35,598 nt of DNA, taken from Solirubrobacter deserti (GTDB lineage: Bacteria; Actinomycetota; Thermoleophilia; Solirubrobacterales; Solirubrobacteraceae). The translations under genes were made by a program, and so were the position numbers. The notes under the pieces are model-generated. The model made no database searches, was not told the DNA's origin, and saw only the letters and a list, made by a program, of their open reading frames with translations. Location: the NCBI RefSeq assembly GCF_027587175.1, contig NZ_JAPCID010000071.1, positions 1 to 35,598 on the forward strand, given 5' to 3'. This document shows positions 24,498 to 32,300 of this stretch, piece after piece. Position 1 is the first letter of the stretch, and the number at the start of each line of letters is the position of its first letter.

Positions 24498-25276
24498 GCG
24501 CCCGCCAGGCCGTCGCCAAGACGTACAAGCTCTACCTGGGAGGCGCGTTCGTGCGTTCGGAGTCCGGCCGGACCGACCCGATCGGCGGCGTCAACGTGCC
24601 GCGCGGCTCACGCAAGGACGTGCGCGACGCCGTCAAGGCCGCGCGCGCCGCCGCGCCCGGGTGGGCGAAGAAGACCGCGTACAACCGCGGGCAGGTGCTG
24701 TACCGGTTCGCGGAGGCGCTGGAGTCGCGCTCGGACCGCTCGGACGAGATCGACGAGGCGGTCGACCTGCTCGTCCACTACGCGGGCTGGACCGACAAGC
24801 TCGCGGCGGTCATGGGCGGCGTGAACCCGGTCGCGGCGCCGTTCCTCTCATTCTCCTCGCCGGAGCCGACCGGCGTGGTCGCGGTGCTCGCGCCGGACTC
24901 GCCGGACGTGCTGGGCCTGGTCCGCGAGATCGCGCCCGCGCTCGCCGCGGGCAACACCGTCGTCGCGGTGGTGTCGCGGACCAAGCCGCTGCGTCCGCTC
25001 GACCTCGGCGAGGTCGCCGGCGTCTCGGACATCCCGGGCGGCGTGCTCAACCTGCTCTCCGGCCGGCTGGACGAGCTGCTCACGCCGCTGTGCGGCCACC
25101 GCGACGTGAACGCGATCATCGACGCCACCTACGACGACGACGTGGCCAAGACGGTCGACGAGCTCGCCGCCGAGACCGTCAAGCGCGTCTCGCGGCCCTC
25201 GCCGCACACCGATTCGTTGACGCGCCTGGAGCCGCTCGTCGAGCTCAAGACCGCCTGGCACCCGGTCGGCAGTTGA
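24494..25276 (+). CDS. Half-length aldehyde dehydrogenase-like protein without catalytic domain
   Basis: 260 aa from ATG 24494 (ATGA overlap with the complete aldehyde dehydrogenase). Residues about 10-200 follow the N-terminal NAD-binding part of the fold: YKLYLGGAFVRSESGR, an AARAAAPGWAKKTAYNRGQVLYRFAE helix, VHYAGWTDKL, and PEPTGVVAVLAPDSP where PWN(F)P would be. The chain ends before the Cys-containing catalytic domain, and neither the LELGG glutamate nor the catalytic Cys is present. It is not a frameshift remnant: the frame is clean and well spaced with its neighbours. It probably acts as a structural partner of the full-length enzyme, like the shortened second domain of ALDH16 proteins. 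Confidence 0.88.
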   Translation: MSARQAVAKTYKLYLGGAFVRSESGRTDPIGGVNVPRGSRKDVRDAVKAARAAAPGWAKKTAYNRGQVLYRFAEALESRSDRSDEIDEAVDLLVHYAGWTDKLAAVMGGVNPVAAPFLSFSSPEPTGVVAVLAPDSPDVLGLVREIAPALAAGNTVVAVVSRTKPLRPLDLGEVAGVSDIPGGVLNLLSGRLDELLTPLCGHRDVNAIIDATYDDDVAKTVDELAAETVKRVSRPSPHTDSLTRLEPLVELKTAWHPVGS

Positions 25277-26589
25277 ACGGCCCGCTGGCGGATGGCCTCG
25301 CGGCCATCAGGGCGGAGCTCGACCTGCCCCGCGAGTTCTCGGACGAGGTGATGGCGGAGGCACAGGCCGCCGCCGCGAAGCCGGTCGAGGGCGAGCGCGT
25401 GGAGTTGCCGTTCATCACGATCGACCCGCCGGGCGCGCGCGATCTCGACCAGGCGATGCACCTCGCCGAGACCGACGACGGGTTCCGTGTGTCTTACGCG
25501 ATCGCCGACCCGGGGTACTTCGTCGATCCCGGCGGCGCGCTCGACCGCGAGGCGCACGCGCGCGGCGCGACGCTGTACCTGCCCGACGCGAAGATCCCGC
25601 TCTACCCACCCGTGCTCTCGGAGGGCGCGGGGTCGCTGCTCCCCGGCGAGTGGCGGCCCGCGGTGCTGTGGACGATCGACCTCGACCGGGCGGGCGAGCC
25701 CGTCCACCGCAGCGTCGCGCGGCGCGTGGTGCGCAGCGTCGGCCAGCACACCTACGACGACGTGCCAGAGGACGTCGCGCCGCTGCTGCGCGCGATCGGC
25801 CTGCTGCGGCTGGACATCGAGCGGGCGCGCGGCGGCGTCCGGCTGCCCCGTGCCGAGCAGGAGGTCGTTCCTTCCGATGGTGGCTGGACCGTCCGCTACC
25901 GCGTCCCGGGCGAGTTCGAGGAGTACAACGCGCAGATCTCGCTGCTGTGCGGGATGGTCGCGGCGAGCCTGATGCTCGACGCGGGCGTCGGCCTCCTGCG
26001 CACCCAGCCCGACCCGAAGCCGCAGGCCTTCGAGCGCCTGCGCTTGGCGGCGCGCGCGCTGGGGGTCGAGTGGCCCCAGGACGAGTCCTACCCGGAGTTC
26101 GTGCGCCGCCTGGACCCCGCCGTCCCGGCGCACGCCGCGATCGTGCACGAAGCGTCGCGGATCGGGTTCGGCGCGGGCTACACCGCGTTCGACGGCGAGG
26201 AGCCGGAGCTGCAGACCCACTGGGCGGTCGCGGCGCCCTACGCGCACGCCACCGCACCGCTGCGGCGGCTGCAGGACCGCTACGTCTCCGACTGCTGCCT
26301 CGGCGTCCCCGACCGCGCGGCGCTGCCCGCCCTGCCCGCGACGATGGCGGCCGCCTCGCGCCGCGCCGGCGCCGTGGACCGTGCGGTCGTCGATCTGCTT
26401 GAGGCCGTCGTCCTGCACGGGCGCGAGGGCGAGCGCTTCGACGCGGTGGTGATCGACGAGGGCGTGATCCAGCTGCGTGATCCCGCCGTGCGCGCGAAGG
26501 TCCCGGGCGTCCCCGTGCCCGGGAGCGAGGTGGTCGTGCGCCTCGAGCGCGCCGACCCGGCGACGCGCAGCGTCACCTTCACGCCGTAG
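25273..26589 (+). CDS. RNase II-like protein with RNB domain
   Basis: 438 aa from TTG 25273, overlapping the previous stop by 3 nt (TTGA); this start is the best one in frame but lacks a strong ribosome site. Most of the protein is an RNB exonuclease domain (about 45-375), with no N-terminal cold-shock domains. The metal-binding cluster reads Asp51-PPGAR-Asp57-Leu-Asp59-Gln60, where E. coli RNase II has Asp at the last position. The ISLLCGMVAAS, TAPLRRLQDRY and GFGAGYTAFDG segments are typical. The last 75 residues look like a small S1/OB-type barrel (FDAVVIDEGVIQL). It would degrade single-stranded RNA 3' to 5'. Operon placement after the deoC genes may be incidental. Confidence 0.88.
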   Translation: MNGPLADGLAAIRAELDLPREFSDEVMAEAQAAAAKPVEGERVELPFITIDPPGARDLDQAMHLAETDDGFRVSYAIADPGYFVDPGGALDREAHARGATLYLPDAKIPLYPPVLSEGAGSLLPGEWRPAVLWTIDLDRAGEPVHRSVARRVVRSVGQHTYDDVPEDVAPLLRAIGLLRLDIERARGGVRLPRAEQEVVPSDGGWTVRYRVPGEFEEYNAQISLLCGMVAASLMLDAGVGLLRTQPDPKPQAFERLRLAARALGVEWPQDESYPEFVRRLDPAVPAHAAIVHEASRIGFGAGYTAFDGEEPELQTHWAVAAPYAHATAPLRRLQDRYVSDCCLGVPDRAALPALPATMAAASRRAGAVDRAVVDLLEAVVLHGREGERFDAVVIDEGVIQLRDPAVRAKVPGVPVPGSEVVVRLERADPATRSVTFTP

Positions 26590-26590
26590 G

Positions 26591-27673
26591 TCAGCTCAGT
26601 GCGCGCACGTCGGCGATCCCGTCGCGCTCGAGCAGCGCGAGCAGGCCGCTCAGGATCTGCTTGACGAGGGCGGGCCCGTGGTAGACGAGCCCGGTGTAGA
26701 GCTGGACCGCGGTCGCGCCGAGCTGGAGCTTGGTGTACGCCGCCTCCGCGGTGGTCACGCCGCCCGCGGCGATCAGCGCGTAGCGGTCGCCGGTGATCGA
26801 CTTCAGCGTGCCGAGGATCGCGTTGACGAAGTCCTCCACGGGCGGGCCGCCGACGGCGCCGGGCAGCTTCTCCAGCGAGTCGCGGGCGACGGTGAAGCGC
26901 AGGTCGGCGGGCTTGCCGGAGGGCAGGTTGATGGCGAAGCCGGAGACGAACGGGTGGCCGTCGGCGATCGCGACGATCTCGCGCAGCACGCCCGCGTCGC
27001 GCGTCGGCTTGAGCTTGAGGATCAGCGGGCGGCGCACCTCGGCCTGCGCGAGCCGGGCGAGCAGCTCGTCCAGGCGCGTGAGATCGTCGAAGAAGTCCTT
27101 GTCGGCGGCCGAGTTCGGGCAGCTGAGGTTGAGCGCGATGTAGTCCGCGCGGTCCTGCAGCGCCACCAGCGAGGCCGCGTAGTCCTCATAGACCTCCGGC
27201 CCGGTGGCGGGGCGAGCGGGATCGTTGGTCTTGACCAGGTTCACGCCGACCGGCACCCGGCGCGGCGCGGCCAGGCGCTCGCGCACGACCTGCGCGCCCT
27301 CGTTGGGCACGCCGTAGGCGACGACGATCGCCTCGTCCTGCGGGACGCGGAACAGGCGCGGCTTCGGGTTGCCGTCCGACGCGTCGGCGGACACGGAGCC
27401 GATCTCCAGGTGCCCGAAGCCGAGGTTGCCGAGCATGCGCACGGCGCGCGCGTTCTTGTCGAACCCGGCCGCGAGGCCGAGCGGGTTCGGCACCGGCAGG
27501 CCTGCCAGCGTCGTCTCCAGGCGCGGGTCCCGCAGCGTGAACGCACGGCCCGCCGCGCGACGCACGAAGTCCGAGCGCCCGCCAAGCTCGGAGGCGGCGA
27601 GCGTCAGGTTGTGCGCGCGCTCGGCATCGAGCCGGAACAGCAGCGGCCGGACGGCGGACTCGTACACGCTCAT
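26591..27673 (-). CDS. Dihydroorotate dehydrogenase, class 2-like with class 1-type active-site Cys
   Basis: 360 aa. Length and N-terminus (YESAVRPLLFRLDAERAHNLTLAAS) match the membrane-associated, quinone-using class 2 PyrD, and the FMN barrel is clear (NPLGLAAGFDKNA, IAAGGVTTAEAA, VQLYTGLVYHGPALV). Several active-site positions differ. The catalytic base loop reads NLSCPNS with Cys185, where class 2 has Ser and class 1 has Cys. The orotate-binding loop that is usually NRMGFNN reads VAYGVPN. It could be the pyrimidine-pathway enzyme in a diverged form, or a paralogue with another substrate. I withhold pyrD for that reason. Divergent from the 77-aa gene with 18 bp between. Confidence 0.82.
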   Translation of the reverse strand: MSVYESAVRPLLFRLDAERAHNLTLAASELGGRSDFVRRAAGRAFTLRDPRLETTLAGLPVPNPLGLAAGFDKNARAVRMLGNLGFGHLEIGSVSADASDGNPKPRLFRVPQDEAIVVAYGVPNEGAQVVRERLAAPRRVPVGVNLVKTNDPARPATGPEVYEDYAASLVALQDRADYIALNLSCPNSAADKDFFDDLTRLDELLARLAQAEVRRPLILKLKPTRDAGVLREIVAIADGHPFVSGFAINLPSGKPADLRFTVARDSLEKLPGAVGGPPVEDFVNAILGTLKSITGDRYALIAAGGVTTAEAAYTKLQLGATAVQLYTGLVYHGPALVKQILSGLLALLERDGIADVRALS

Positions 27674-27691
27674 GCCAGCATCCTACGGACC

Positions 27692-27925
27692 ATGGACTTC
27701 ACGCTCGAGCCCCGCCCCGACGGCAGCGCCGTCCTCGCCGTCGAGGAAGCGCGGCTGACACTCGACCAGGCCGCTCTGCGCGAGCTGCGCGACGGGATCG
27801 ACGCCGCCGTCGCGCGCGGCGCCGCGGGCGGGCAGGGTCCGGTGTCGGAGTTCGCGGTCGGCGACGCGGTCGTCACGGTGTCCGCGGTGCCGGGCGGCGC
27901 AGTGAAGCTGCGCATCGATCGCTGA
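27692..27925 (+). CDS. Small hypothetical protein
   Basis: 77 aa, ATG start, no strong ribosome site. It is acidic and soluble, with a beta-rich start (FTLEPRPDGSAVLAVEEARL), a helix (LDQAALRELRDGIDAAVARG), a Gly-rich turn and a final pair of strands (FAVGDAVVTVSAVPGGAVKLRIDR). I do not recognise it. It lies 4 bp upstream of the universal stress protein gene and is probably co-transcribed with it. Confidence 0.65.
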   Translation: MDFTLEPRPDGSAVLAVEEARLTLDQAALRELRDGIDAAVARGAAGGQGPVSEFAVGDAVVTVSAVPGGAVKLRIDR

Positions 27926-27929
27926 GCCG

Positions 27930-28511
27930 ATGTACCGCGCGGCGCCGGAGGCGCACGAGTTCGCGTCCGTGCTCGCGCGGGCCGCGGGCACCAGCGTCGG
28001 TGAGGTCGACGATCCCGAGCTGATCGCCGTCGGGCGCGGCAAGGACGCGGTGCGGCTGCTGCACGGCGCCACGTGCCCCGTGCTGGTGGTGCCCGCCGGC
28101 ACCCGGCCCGAGATCGCGTTGGTGGGGGCGGCGTTCGACGGGCGCCCGCAGTCACGCCCCGCGCTGAACACGGCGATCTCGATCGCCGATCAGCTCGGCG
28201 TCGGCGTGCTCACGCTCGGCGTCCACCGCAGCGCGGCGCTGCCGGGTGAGCACGACCCGGGCCGCGACGACTTCGAGTTCATGCTCGGCAAGGTGTCGTT
28301 CAACACGCATGGCGGCGCGAATCACCGGCTGCTCACCGGGCGCCCCGGTCCCGCGTTGGCGGCCGCGAGCGCGGATGTGCAGCTGCTCGTGTGCGGGTCC
28401 AGCGGACACGGGACGGTGCGTGAGGTCGTCTTCGGCAGCGTCCCGAAGTACCTCGTCGAGCACGCGTCGTGCCCGGTGCTGGTGGTGCCTAGGCCGCCAG
28501 GTCGAGCGTGA
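27930..28511 (+). CDS. Universal stress protein, tandem type with shortened first domain
   Basis: 193 aa. The second half (about 60-190) is a UspA domain with the nucleotide-binding end GSSGHGTVREVVFGS followed by HASCPVLVVPR. The first 55 residues match only the end of another UspA domain (DPELIAVGRGKDAVRLLHGATCPVLVVP), so the protein looks like a tandem UspA whose first domain has lost its N-terminal part. I see no upstream start that restores it; the preceding 77-aa gene occupies that space in another frame. Function is presumably binding ATP or another nucleotide under stress. The last 23 bases overlap tail to tail with hemW. Confidence 0.85.
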   Translation: MYRAAPEAHEFASVLARAAGTSVGEVDDPELIAVGRGKDAVRLLHGATCPVLVVPAGTRPEIALVGAAFDGRPQSRPALNTAISIADQLGVGVLTLGVHRSAALPGEHDPGRDDFEFMLGKVSFNTHGGANHRLLTGRPGPALAAASADVQLLVCGSSGHGTVREVVFGSVPKYLVEHASCPVLVVPRPPGRA

Positions 28512-29691
28512 CGGGATCGGCGAGCAGCCGGCCGCGGAGCGTCAGCACGGCGCGGCCGGCGGCGTGATCGGCCGGTTCGAGCAGGCCCTCAGCGACGTGG
28601 CGCTGCGCGGCTTGCCGTCCGTCGCGCGTGAGGTGCGAGAGCGCGACGCCGGACCGAAGGCGCAGGCCGAGCATCACGCGCTCCAGCCGCGACTCGTCGG
28701 CGCCGGGCGTCTCCCGCGCGGCCGCGGGTGAGATCCCGGCGGCGAGTTTCTCGGTCCACGCGCGCGGGTGCAGGACGTTCCACCAGCGCACCCCGCCGAC
28801 GTGGCTGTGCGCACCCGGTCCCGCGCCCCACCAGTCGCCGCCGTTCCAGTAACCGAGGTTGTGCCGGCACCACGCGGCCTCGTCGCGCGCCCAGCTGCAC
28901 GTCTCGTACCACGACAGCCCGGCTTCGGCGAGCACGCGCTCGGCGGTCTCGAAGCGGTCCACGATCACGTCTTCACCCGGGACCTGCAGCTCCCCGCGGC
29001 GCACCTGGGCGGCCATGCGTGTGCCCGGCTCCACCACGAGCGAGTAGGTCGAGAGATGGTCGGGCTCGGCGCTCAGCGCGGCGTCGAGCGACGCCCGCCA
29101 CTCGTCGGCGGTCTCCCCCGGCGTGCCGTAGATCAGGTCCAGGCTCACCTGCTCGAACCCGGCCGCGCGCGCTTCCTGGACCGCCTGCTCGGGGCGGCCC
29201 GGCGTGTGGGTGCGGTCGAGGATCTCGAGGATGCGGGGCACGGCGCTCTGCATCCCGAGCGAGACGCGGGTGAACCCGGCGGCTCGCAGCGCCTCCAGCT
29301 TGCGCGGGTCCACCGACTCGGGGTTGGCCTCCGTCGTGACCTCGGCGCCGGGCCGGAGCCCGAAGCGCTCGTCGATCCGGCGCAGGACGCGGATCAGGTC
29401 GTCCGCGGACAGCAGCGTCGGCGTGCCCCCGCCGAAGAAGACCGTGTCGACGGCTCGCGGGCCGAGCACCCGCGCGGCGAGGTCGATCTCCGCCAGCACC
29501 GCGCCGACGTAGCCGCTGGCGTGCTCGGCCCCGCGTTCACCGGGCACGTAGGTGTTGAAGTCGCAGTAGCCGCAGCGCGTGGCGCAGAACGGCACGTGCA
29601 CGTAGAACCCGAACGGCCCGGCGGACCCGAGCGCCTCGGCGGGCAGTGCGCCGTCGGCCGGCGCGGGATCTCCTGCGGGTAGACGGGCCAC
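28489..29691 (-). CDS. hemW: Radical SAM protein HemW (heme chaperone, HemN-like)
   Basis: 400 aa from GTG 29691. The radical SAM cluster motif is CATRCGYCDF (Cys36, Cys40, Cys43), with the HemW-type CDFNTY, then VFFGGGTPTLL, TTEANPESV, SLGMQSA and SLDLIYGTPGE. Unlike true oxygen-independent coproporphyrinogen oxidase (HemN), HemW-type proteins have CxxxCxxC followed by Asp-Phe rather than HemN's extra Cys, and act in delivering heme to respiratory enzymes. That fits cytochrome-related cydDC in the same window, though they are 3 kb apart. The 25-residue N-terminus before FYVHVPF is poor in recognisable features, so the true start could be later. Confidence 0.9.
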   Translation of the reverse strand: MARLPAGDPAPADGALPAEALGSAGPFGFYVHVPFCATRCGYCDFNTYVPGERGAEHASGYVGAVLAEIDLAARVLGPRAVDTVFFGGGTPTLLSADDLIRVLRRIDERFGLRPGAEVTTEANPESVDPRKLEALRAAGFTRVSLGMQSAVPRILEILDRTHTPGRPEQAVQEARAAGFEQVSLDLIYGTPGETADEWRASLDAALSAEPDHLSTYSLVVEPGTRMAAQVRRGELQVPGEDVIVDRFETAERVLAEAGLSWYETCSWARDEAAWCRHNLGYWNGGDWWGAGPGAHSHVGGVRWWNVLHPRAWTEKLAAGISPAAARETPGADESRLERVMLGLRLRSGVALSHLTRDGRQAAQRHVAEGLLEPADHAAGRAVLTLRGRLLADPVTLDLAA

Positions 29692-29702
29692 GGCTGCTGG
29701 GA

Positions 29703-29792
29703 CGGAGAGGGAGGGATTCGAACCCTCGGACGAGGTTGACCCCCGTCACACGATTTCCAGTCGTGCCCGTTCAGCCGCTCCGGCACCTCTCC
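29703..29792 (-). tRNA. tRNA-Ser (GGA)
   Basis: A 90-nt class II tRNA. The acceptor stem is GGAGAGG/CCTCTCC with discriminator G, the anticodon loop is CTGGAAA with anticodon GGA (29756-29758), there is a long variable arm, and the T-loop is GGTTCGAATCC. It reads UCC/UCU serine codons. No CCA is encoded, so it must be added after transcription. It lies between hemW and the M29 aminopeptidase gene, all on the minus strand. Confidence 0.97.
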
Positions 29793-29819
29793 TGGATCAG
29801 CGCGACAGGCTAGCGCGAA

Positions 29820-31022
29820 TCAGATCTGCCAGGCACCGTTTTGCAGCACGGGCACGCGGTCCCCGTCGGCGGTGATGCCCGTGACCGTCAGCTGGTCGGA
29901 GCCGATCATGAAGTCGATGTGGATGTCGGACTCGTTCATGCGGCCCATCGTCTGCTCGTCGCCGGCCAGGAACGGGAAGGCCCGGCCGAGCGCGATGTGC
30001 GAGGCAGCGTTCTCGTCCAGCAGCGTGTCGTAGAAGACGGTGTCGAGCGCGCCGATGCGGCCCTCGTTGTCCACCAGCGCGACCTCGCCCAGGCGCGCGG
30101 CACCCTCGTCGCGCTCGATGATCGTGCGCATGACCTCCTGGGCGGTGGACGCGGTGAGCTCCACGGCGCGGCCGTGCTCGAAGCGCACGTAGAGGTCGCG
30201 GACGACGGTGCCGTCGATCAGCACGAGCGGCTTGGTGGAGCTGACGTGCCCGTCCACGCGCTGCGGGTCCGGGCTCGTGAAGACCTCCTCGGTGGGGAGG
30301 TTGGGCATGTGCGGGATGCCGTCGGCGGTCTCGAAGCGGGCGGCCTGCCAGGAGGCGCCCGGCAGCAGCCCGACCGTCATCTCGGTGCCCGGGCCCTCGT
30401 AGTGGAGGGCGTCCAGCTGCAGCTCCGTGAGCTTGGACGCGACGGACACGAGGCGGTCGGCGCGGGCGCGCCAGGCCGCGACGGGGTCCTCCTCGTCCAG
30501 GCGCAGGACGTGCAGGAGCTGCTCCTCGAGCTTGGCGAGCGCGGCCTCGGGCGAGAGGCCGGGGTGCACGAGCTCGGCCCAGGCGGGCGTCGGGCCGGGC
30601 AGGATGGTCCAGTTGATCTCGCGCCGGCCGACCACCTCGCCGGTCTCGCGGATCGCGGGCAGGCGGTCGCGGCCGGAGCGCACGGGGTCGAGGTCGTCCA
30701 TCAGGCCGGGGGCGACCGGGCCGGACAGCGTGATCGCGGCGCCGCGCTCCTTGCCGAGCGTGAGGATGCGGTCGCCGAGCCACGGCGGGACGTACTCGAG
30801 CGTGTCGTCGGCGGCGTGCTCGATGCGGGCGCGCTTGATCCAGGGATCGAACCACGCGAGGTCGACGAACTTGGCGCCCTTCTCGTACGCGCGATTGGCG
30901 ATTGCGCGGACGAGCCGCTCCTTGCCTGGCGCCCCGCTCAGAGACACCACCTGGCCGGGCTGGAGGTTGGCGCCGAAATCGACAGCGAGCTCGGCGAAGC
31001 GCGCAAGCGTTACATCGTCCAT
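29820..31022 (-). CDS. M29 family aminopeptidase
   Basis: 400 aa, ATG start. It resembles the thermophilic AmpS/AmpT/PepS metallo-aminopeptidases. The metal-binding acidic and His residues fall in PTEEVFTSPD, LGEVALVD, ASHIALG and SDIHIDFMIGS, the full M29 pattern. It is a cytosolic dimeric exopeptidase that removes N-terminal residues from peptides, usually with Co or Zn. The length is typical of the family (about 400-410). The gene is divergent from a universal stress protein gene with 35 bp between starts, and the tRNA-Ser gene follows 27 bp after its stop. Confidence 0.93.
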   Translation of the reverse strand: MDDVTLARFAELAVDFGANLQPGQVVSLSGAPGKERLVRAIANRAYEKGAKFVDLAWFDPWIKRARIEHAADDTLEYVPPWLGDRILTLGKERGAAITLSGPVAPGLMDDLDPVRSGRDRLPAIRETGEVVGRREINWTILPGPTPAWAELVHPGLSPEAALAKLEEQLLHVLRLDEEDPVAAWRARADRLVSVASKLTELQLDALHYEGPGTEMTVGLLPGASWQAARFETADGIPHMPNLPTEEVFTSPDPQRVDGHVSSTKPLVLIDGTVVRDLYVRFEHGRAVELTASTAQEVMRTIIERDEGAARLGEVALVDNEGRIGALDTVFYDTLLDENAASHIALGRAFPFLAGDEQTMGRMNESDIHIDFMIGSDQLTVTGITADGDRVPVLQNGAWQI

Positions 31023-31057
31023 GGCATCGCGAGCCTAGCTGGTGCCAGTATTGCGCC

Positions 31058-31516
31058 GTGCTGCGCTACCGCCATGTCCTCGTCGCGTTCGACGCCTCGC
31101 CGGAGGCCACGCTCGCCCTCGCCCACGCCGTCGCGATGGCGCAGGTGTACCGCGCGAAGGTCACGCTCGTCGCCGTCGTACCTCCGCCGCCGATGCTCGC
31201 GTGGCAGGCGCCGGGCGGGATGCGCGGCCTGCACGACGCGGAACAGCAGGAGCTCGAGAAGGCGCTGCGGGCGGCCGCGGACACCGTCCCCGACGACCTG
31301 TCCGTGACGACCCGGCTGCTCGACGGGGACCCGGCCCGGGAGCTGCTGGGCGTCGCCCGGGACGGCGACTTCGACGTGATCGTGATGGGCTCGCGCGGCC
31401 GCGGGCGGATGACCGCCGCGCTGCTCGGCAGCGTCTCCAACCGCGTCATGCACGACGCGGACGTGCCGGTGATCGTCATCCACCGACCGAGCGACGGGCC
31501 CGACCTTGCCGCATAG
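31058..31516 (+). CDS. Universal stress protein, single domain
   Basis: 152 aa from GTG 31058. A standard UspA domain: RYRHVLVAFDASPEATLALAHA at the start and the nucleotide-binding signature GSRGRGRMTAALLGSVS near the end, followed by ADVPVIVIHRP. The ATP-binding Gly motif is complete, so it likely binds ATP. CAGTAT (31046-31051) at the right distance for a -10 box suggests an almost leaderless mRNA; no ribosome site is visible. The arginase-fold gene begins inside its last codons, so the two are co-transcribed. Confidence 0.88.
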   Translation: MLRYRHVLVAFDASPEATLALAHAVAMAQVYRAKVTLVAVVPPPPMLAWQAPGGMRGLHDAEQQELEKALRAAADTVPDDLSVTTRLLDGDPARELLGVARDGDFDVIVMGSRGRGRMTAALLGSVSNRVMHDADVPVIVIHRPSDGPDLAA

Positions 31517-32300
31517 GGGCTGGACGGTCCTCGACGCGCCGTCGAACCTCGGCCTGCGGCAGCTGCGGCCGGGGGTCGAGCCGGGCGCGCGGCGGCTCGC
31601 TGACGCGCTCCGGGCGTGCGGGCTAGTCGAGCGGCTCGGCGGGCGGGACGCGGGGCGCGTGGAGGCGCCGCCGTGGACGTCGCTGCCCGAGAACCGGGCG
31701 AAGATCCCGGCCTACACGGTGGCGCTCGCCGACCGGCTCGGGGAGCTGCTGCGAGCGGGCGAGAAGCCGCTGGTGCTCGGCGGCGACTGCTCCATCCTGC
31801 TCGGGGCGATGCTCGCGCTGCGGCGGCACGGGCACTACGGGCTCGCGTTCGTCGACGGCCACCTCGACTTCCGGACCGAGAACGTGGACGCCGTTGCGGG
31901 CGAGGACCTGGCGGTCGTGACGGGGCGCGCCGAGGACGCGCTGGCCGACATCGACGGGCTGCGGCCGTACGTGCGCGACGAGGACGTGGTCGCCTACGGG
32001 GACCGTTCGGGTGATCGCGCGCCGGTGCGCGTCATCGACCTGGCGGCGCTGCGCGCGGGCGAGTGGGCGGTGCCGGACGTGCCCTACTGGGTGCACGTCG
32101 ACGCCGACGTGCTGCGTCTGGACGCGGTCGACTCGCCGCAGCCGGACGGGCTGTCCTACGACGAGCTGGCCGATGTGGTGCGGCGGTTGCTGCCGGGCGC
32201 GGTCGGGATGCAGGTGACGATCTTCGATCCCGACCTAGACCCGGACGGCAGCGCGGCCGCCGCGCTCACCGACTGCCTCGTGCGCGGCGCCCTCCCGTAG
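31506..32300 (+). CDS. Arginase/agmatinase-fold (ureohydrolase) protein with altered metal ligand
   Basis: 264 aa from TTG 31506, overlapping the stress-protein gene by 11 nt. The ureohydrolase fold and its metal motifs are in order: GGDCS (Asp94, Cys95), DGHLD (Asp117, His119, Asp121) and HVDADVLR. In arginase and agmatinase the first motif is GGDHS, where the His is a manganese ligand; here it is Cys. The last motif (DPDLDPDG) is also atypical. It may bind other metals, or hydrolyse another guanidino or amidino compound. It is shorter than typical arginases (about 300). Its last 66 bases overlap tail to tail with the cydDC gene. Confidence 0.85.
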   Translation: MPHRGWTVLDAPSNLGLRQLRPGVEPGARRLADALRACGLVERLGGRDAGRVEAPPWTSLPENRAKIPAYTVALADRLGELLRAGEKPLVLGGDCSILLGAMLALRRHGHYGLAFVDGHLDFRTENVDAVAGEDLAVVTGRAEDALADIDGLRPYVRDEDVVAYGDRSGDRAPVRVIDLAALRAGEWAVPDVPYWVHVDADVLRLDAVDSPQPDGLSYDELADVVRRLLPGAVGMQVTIFDPDLDPDGSAAAALTDCLVRGALP

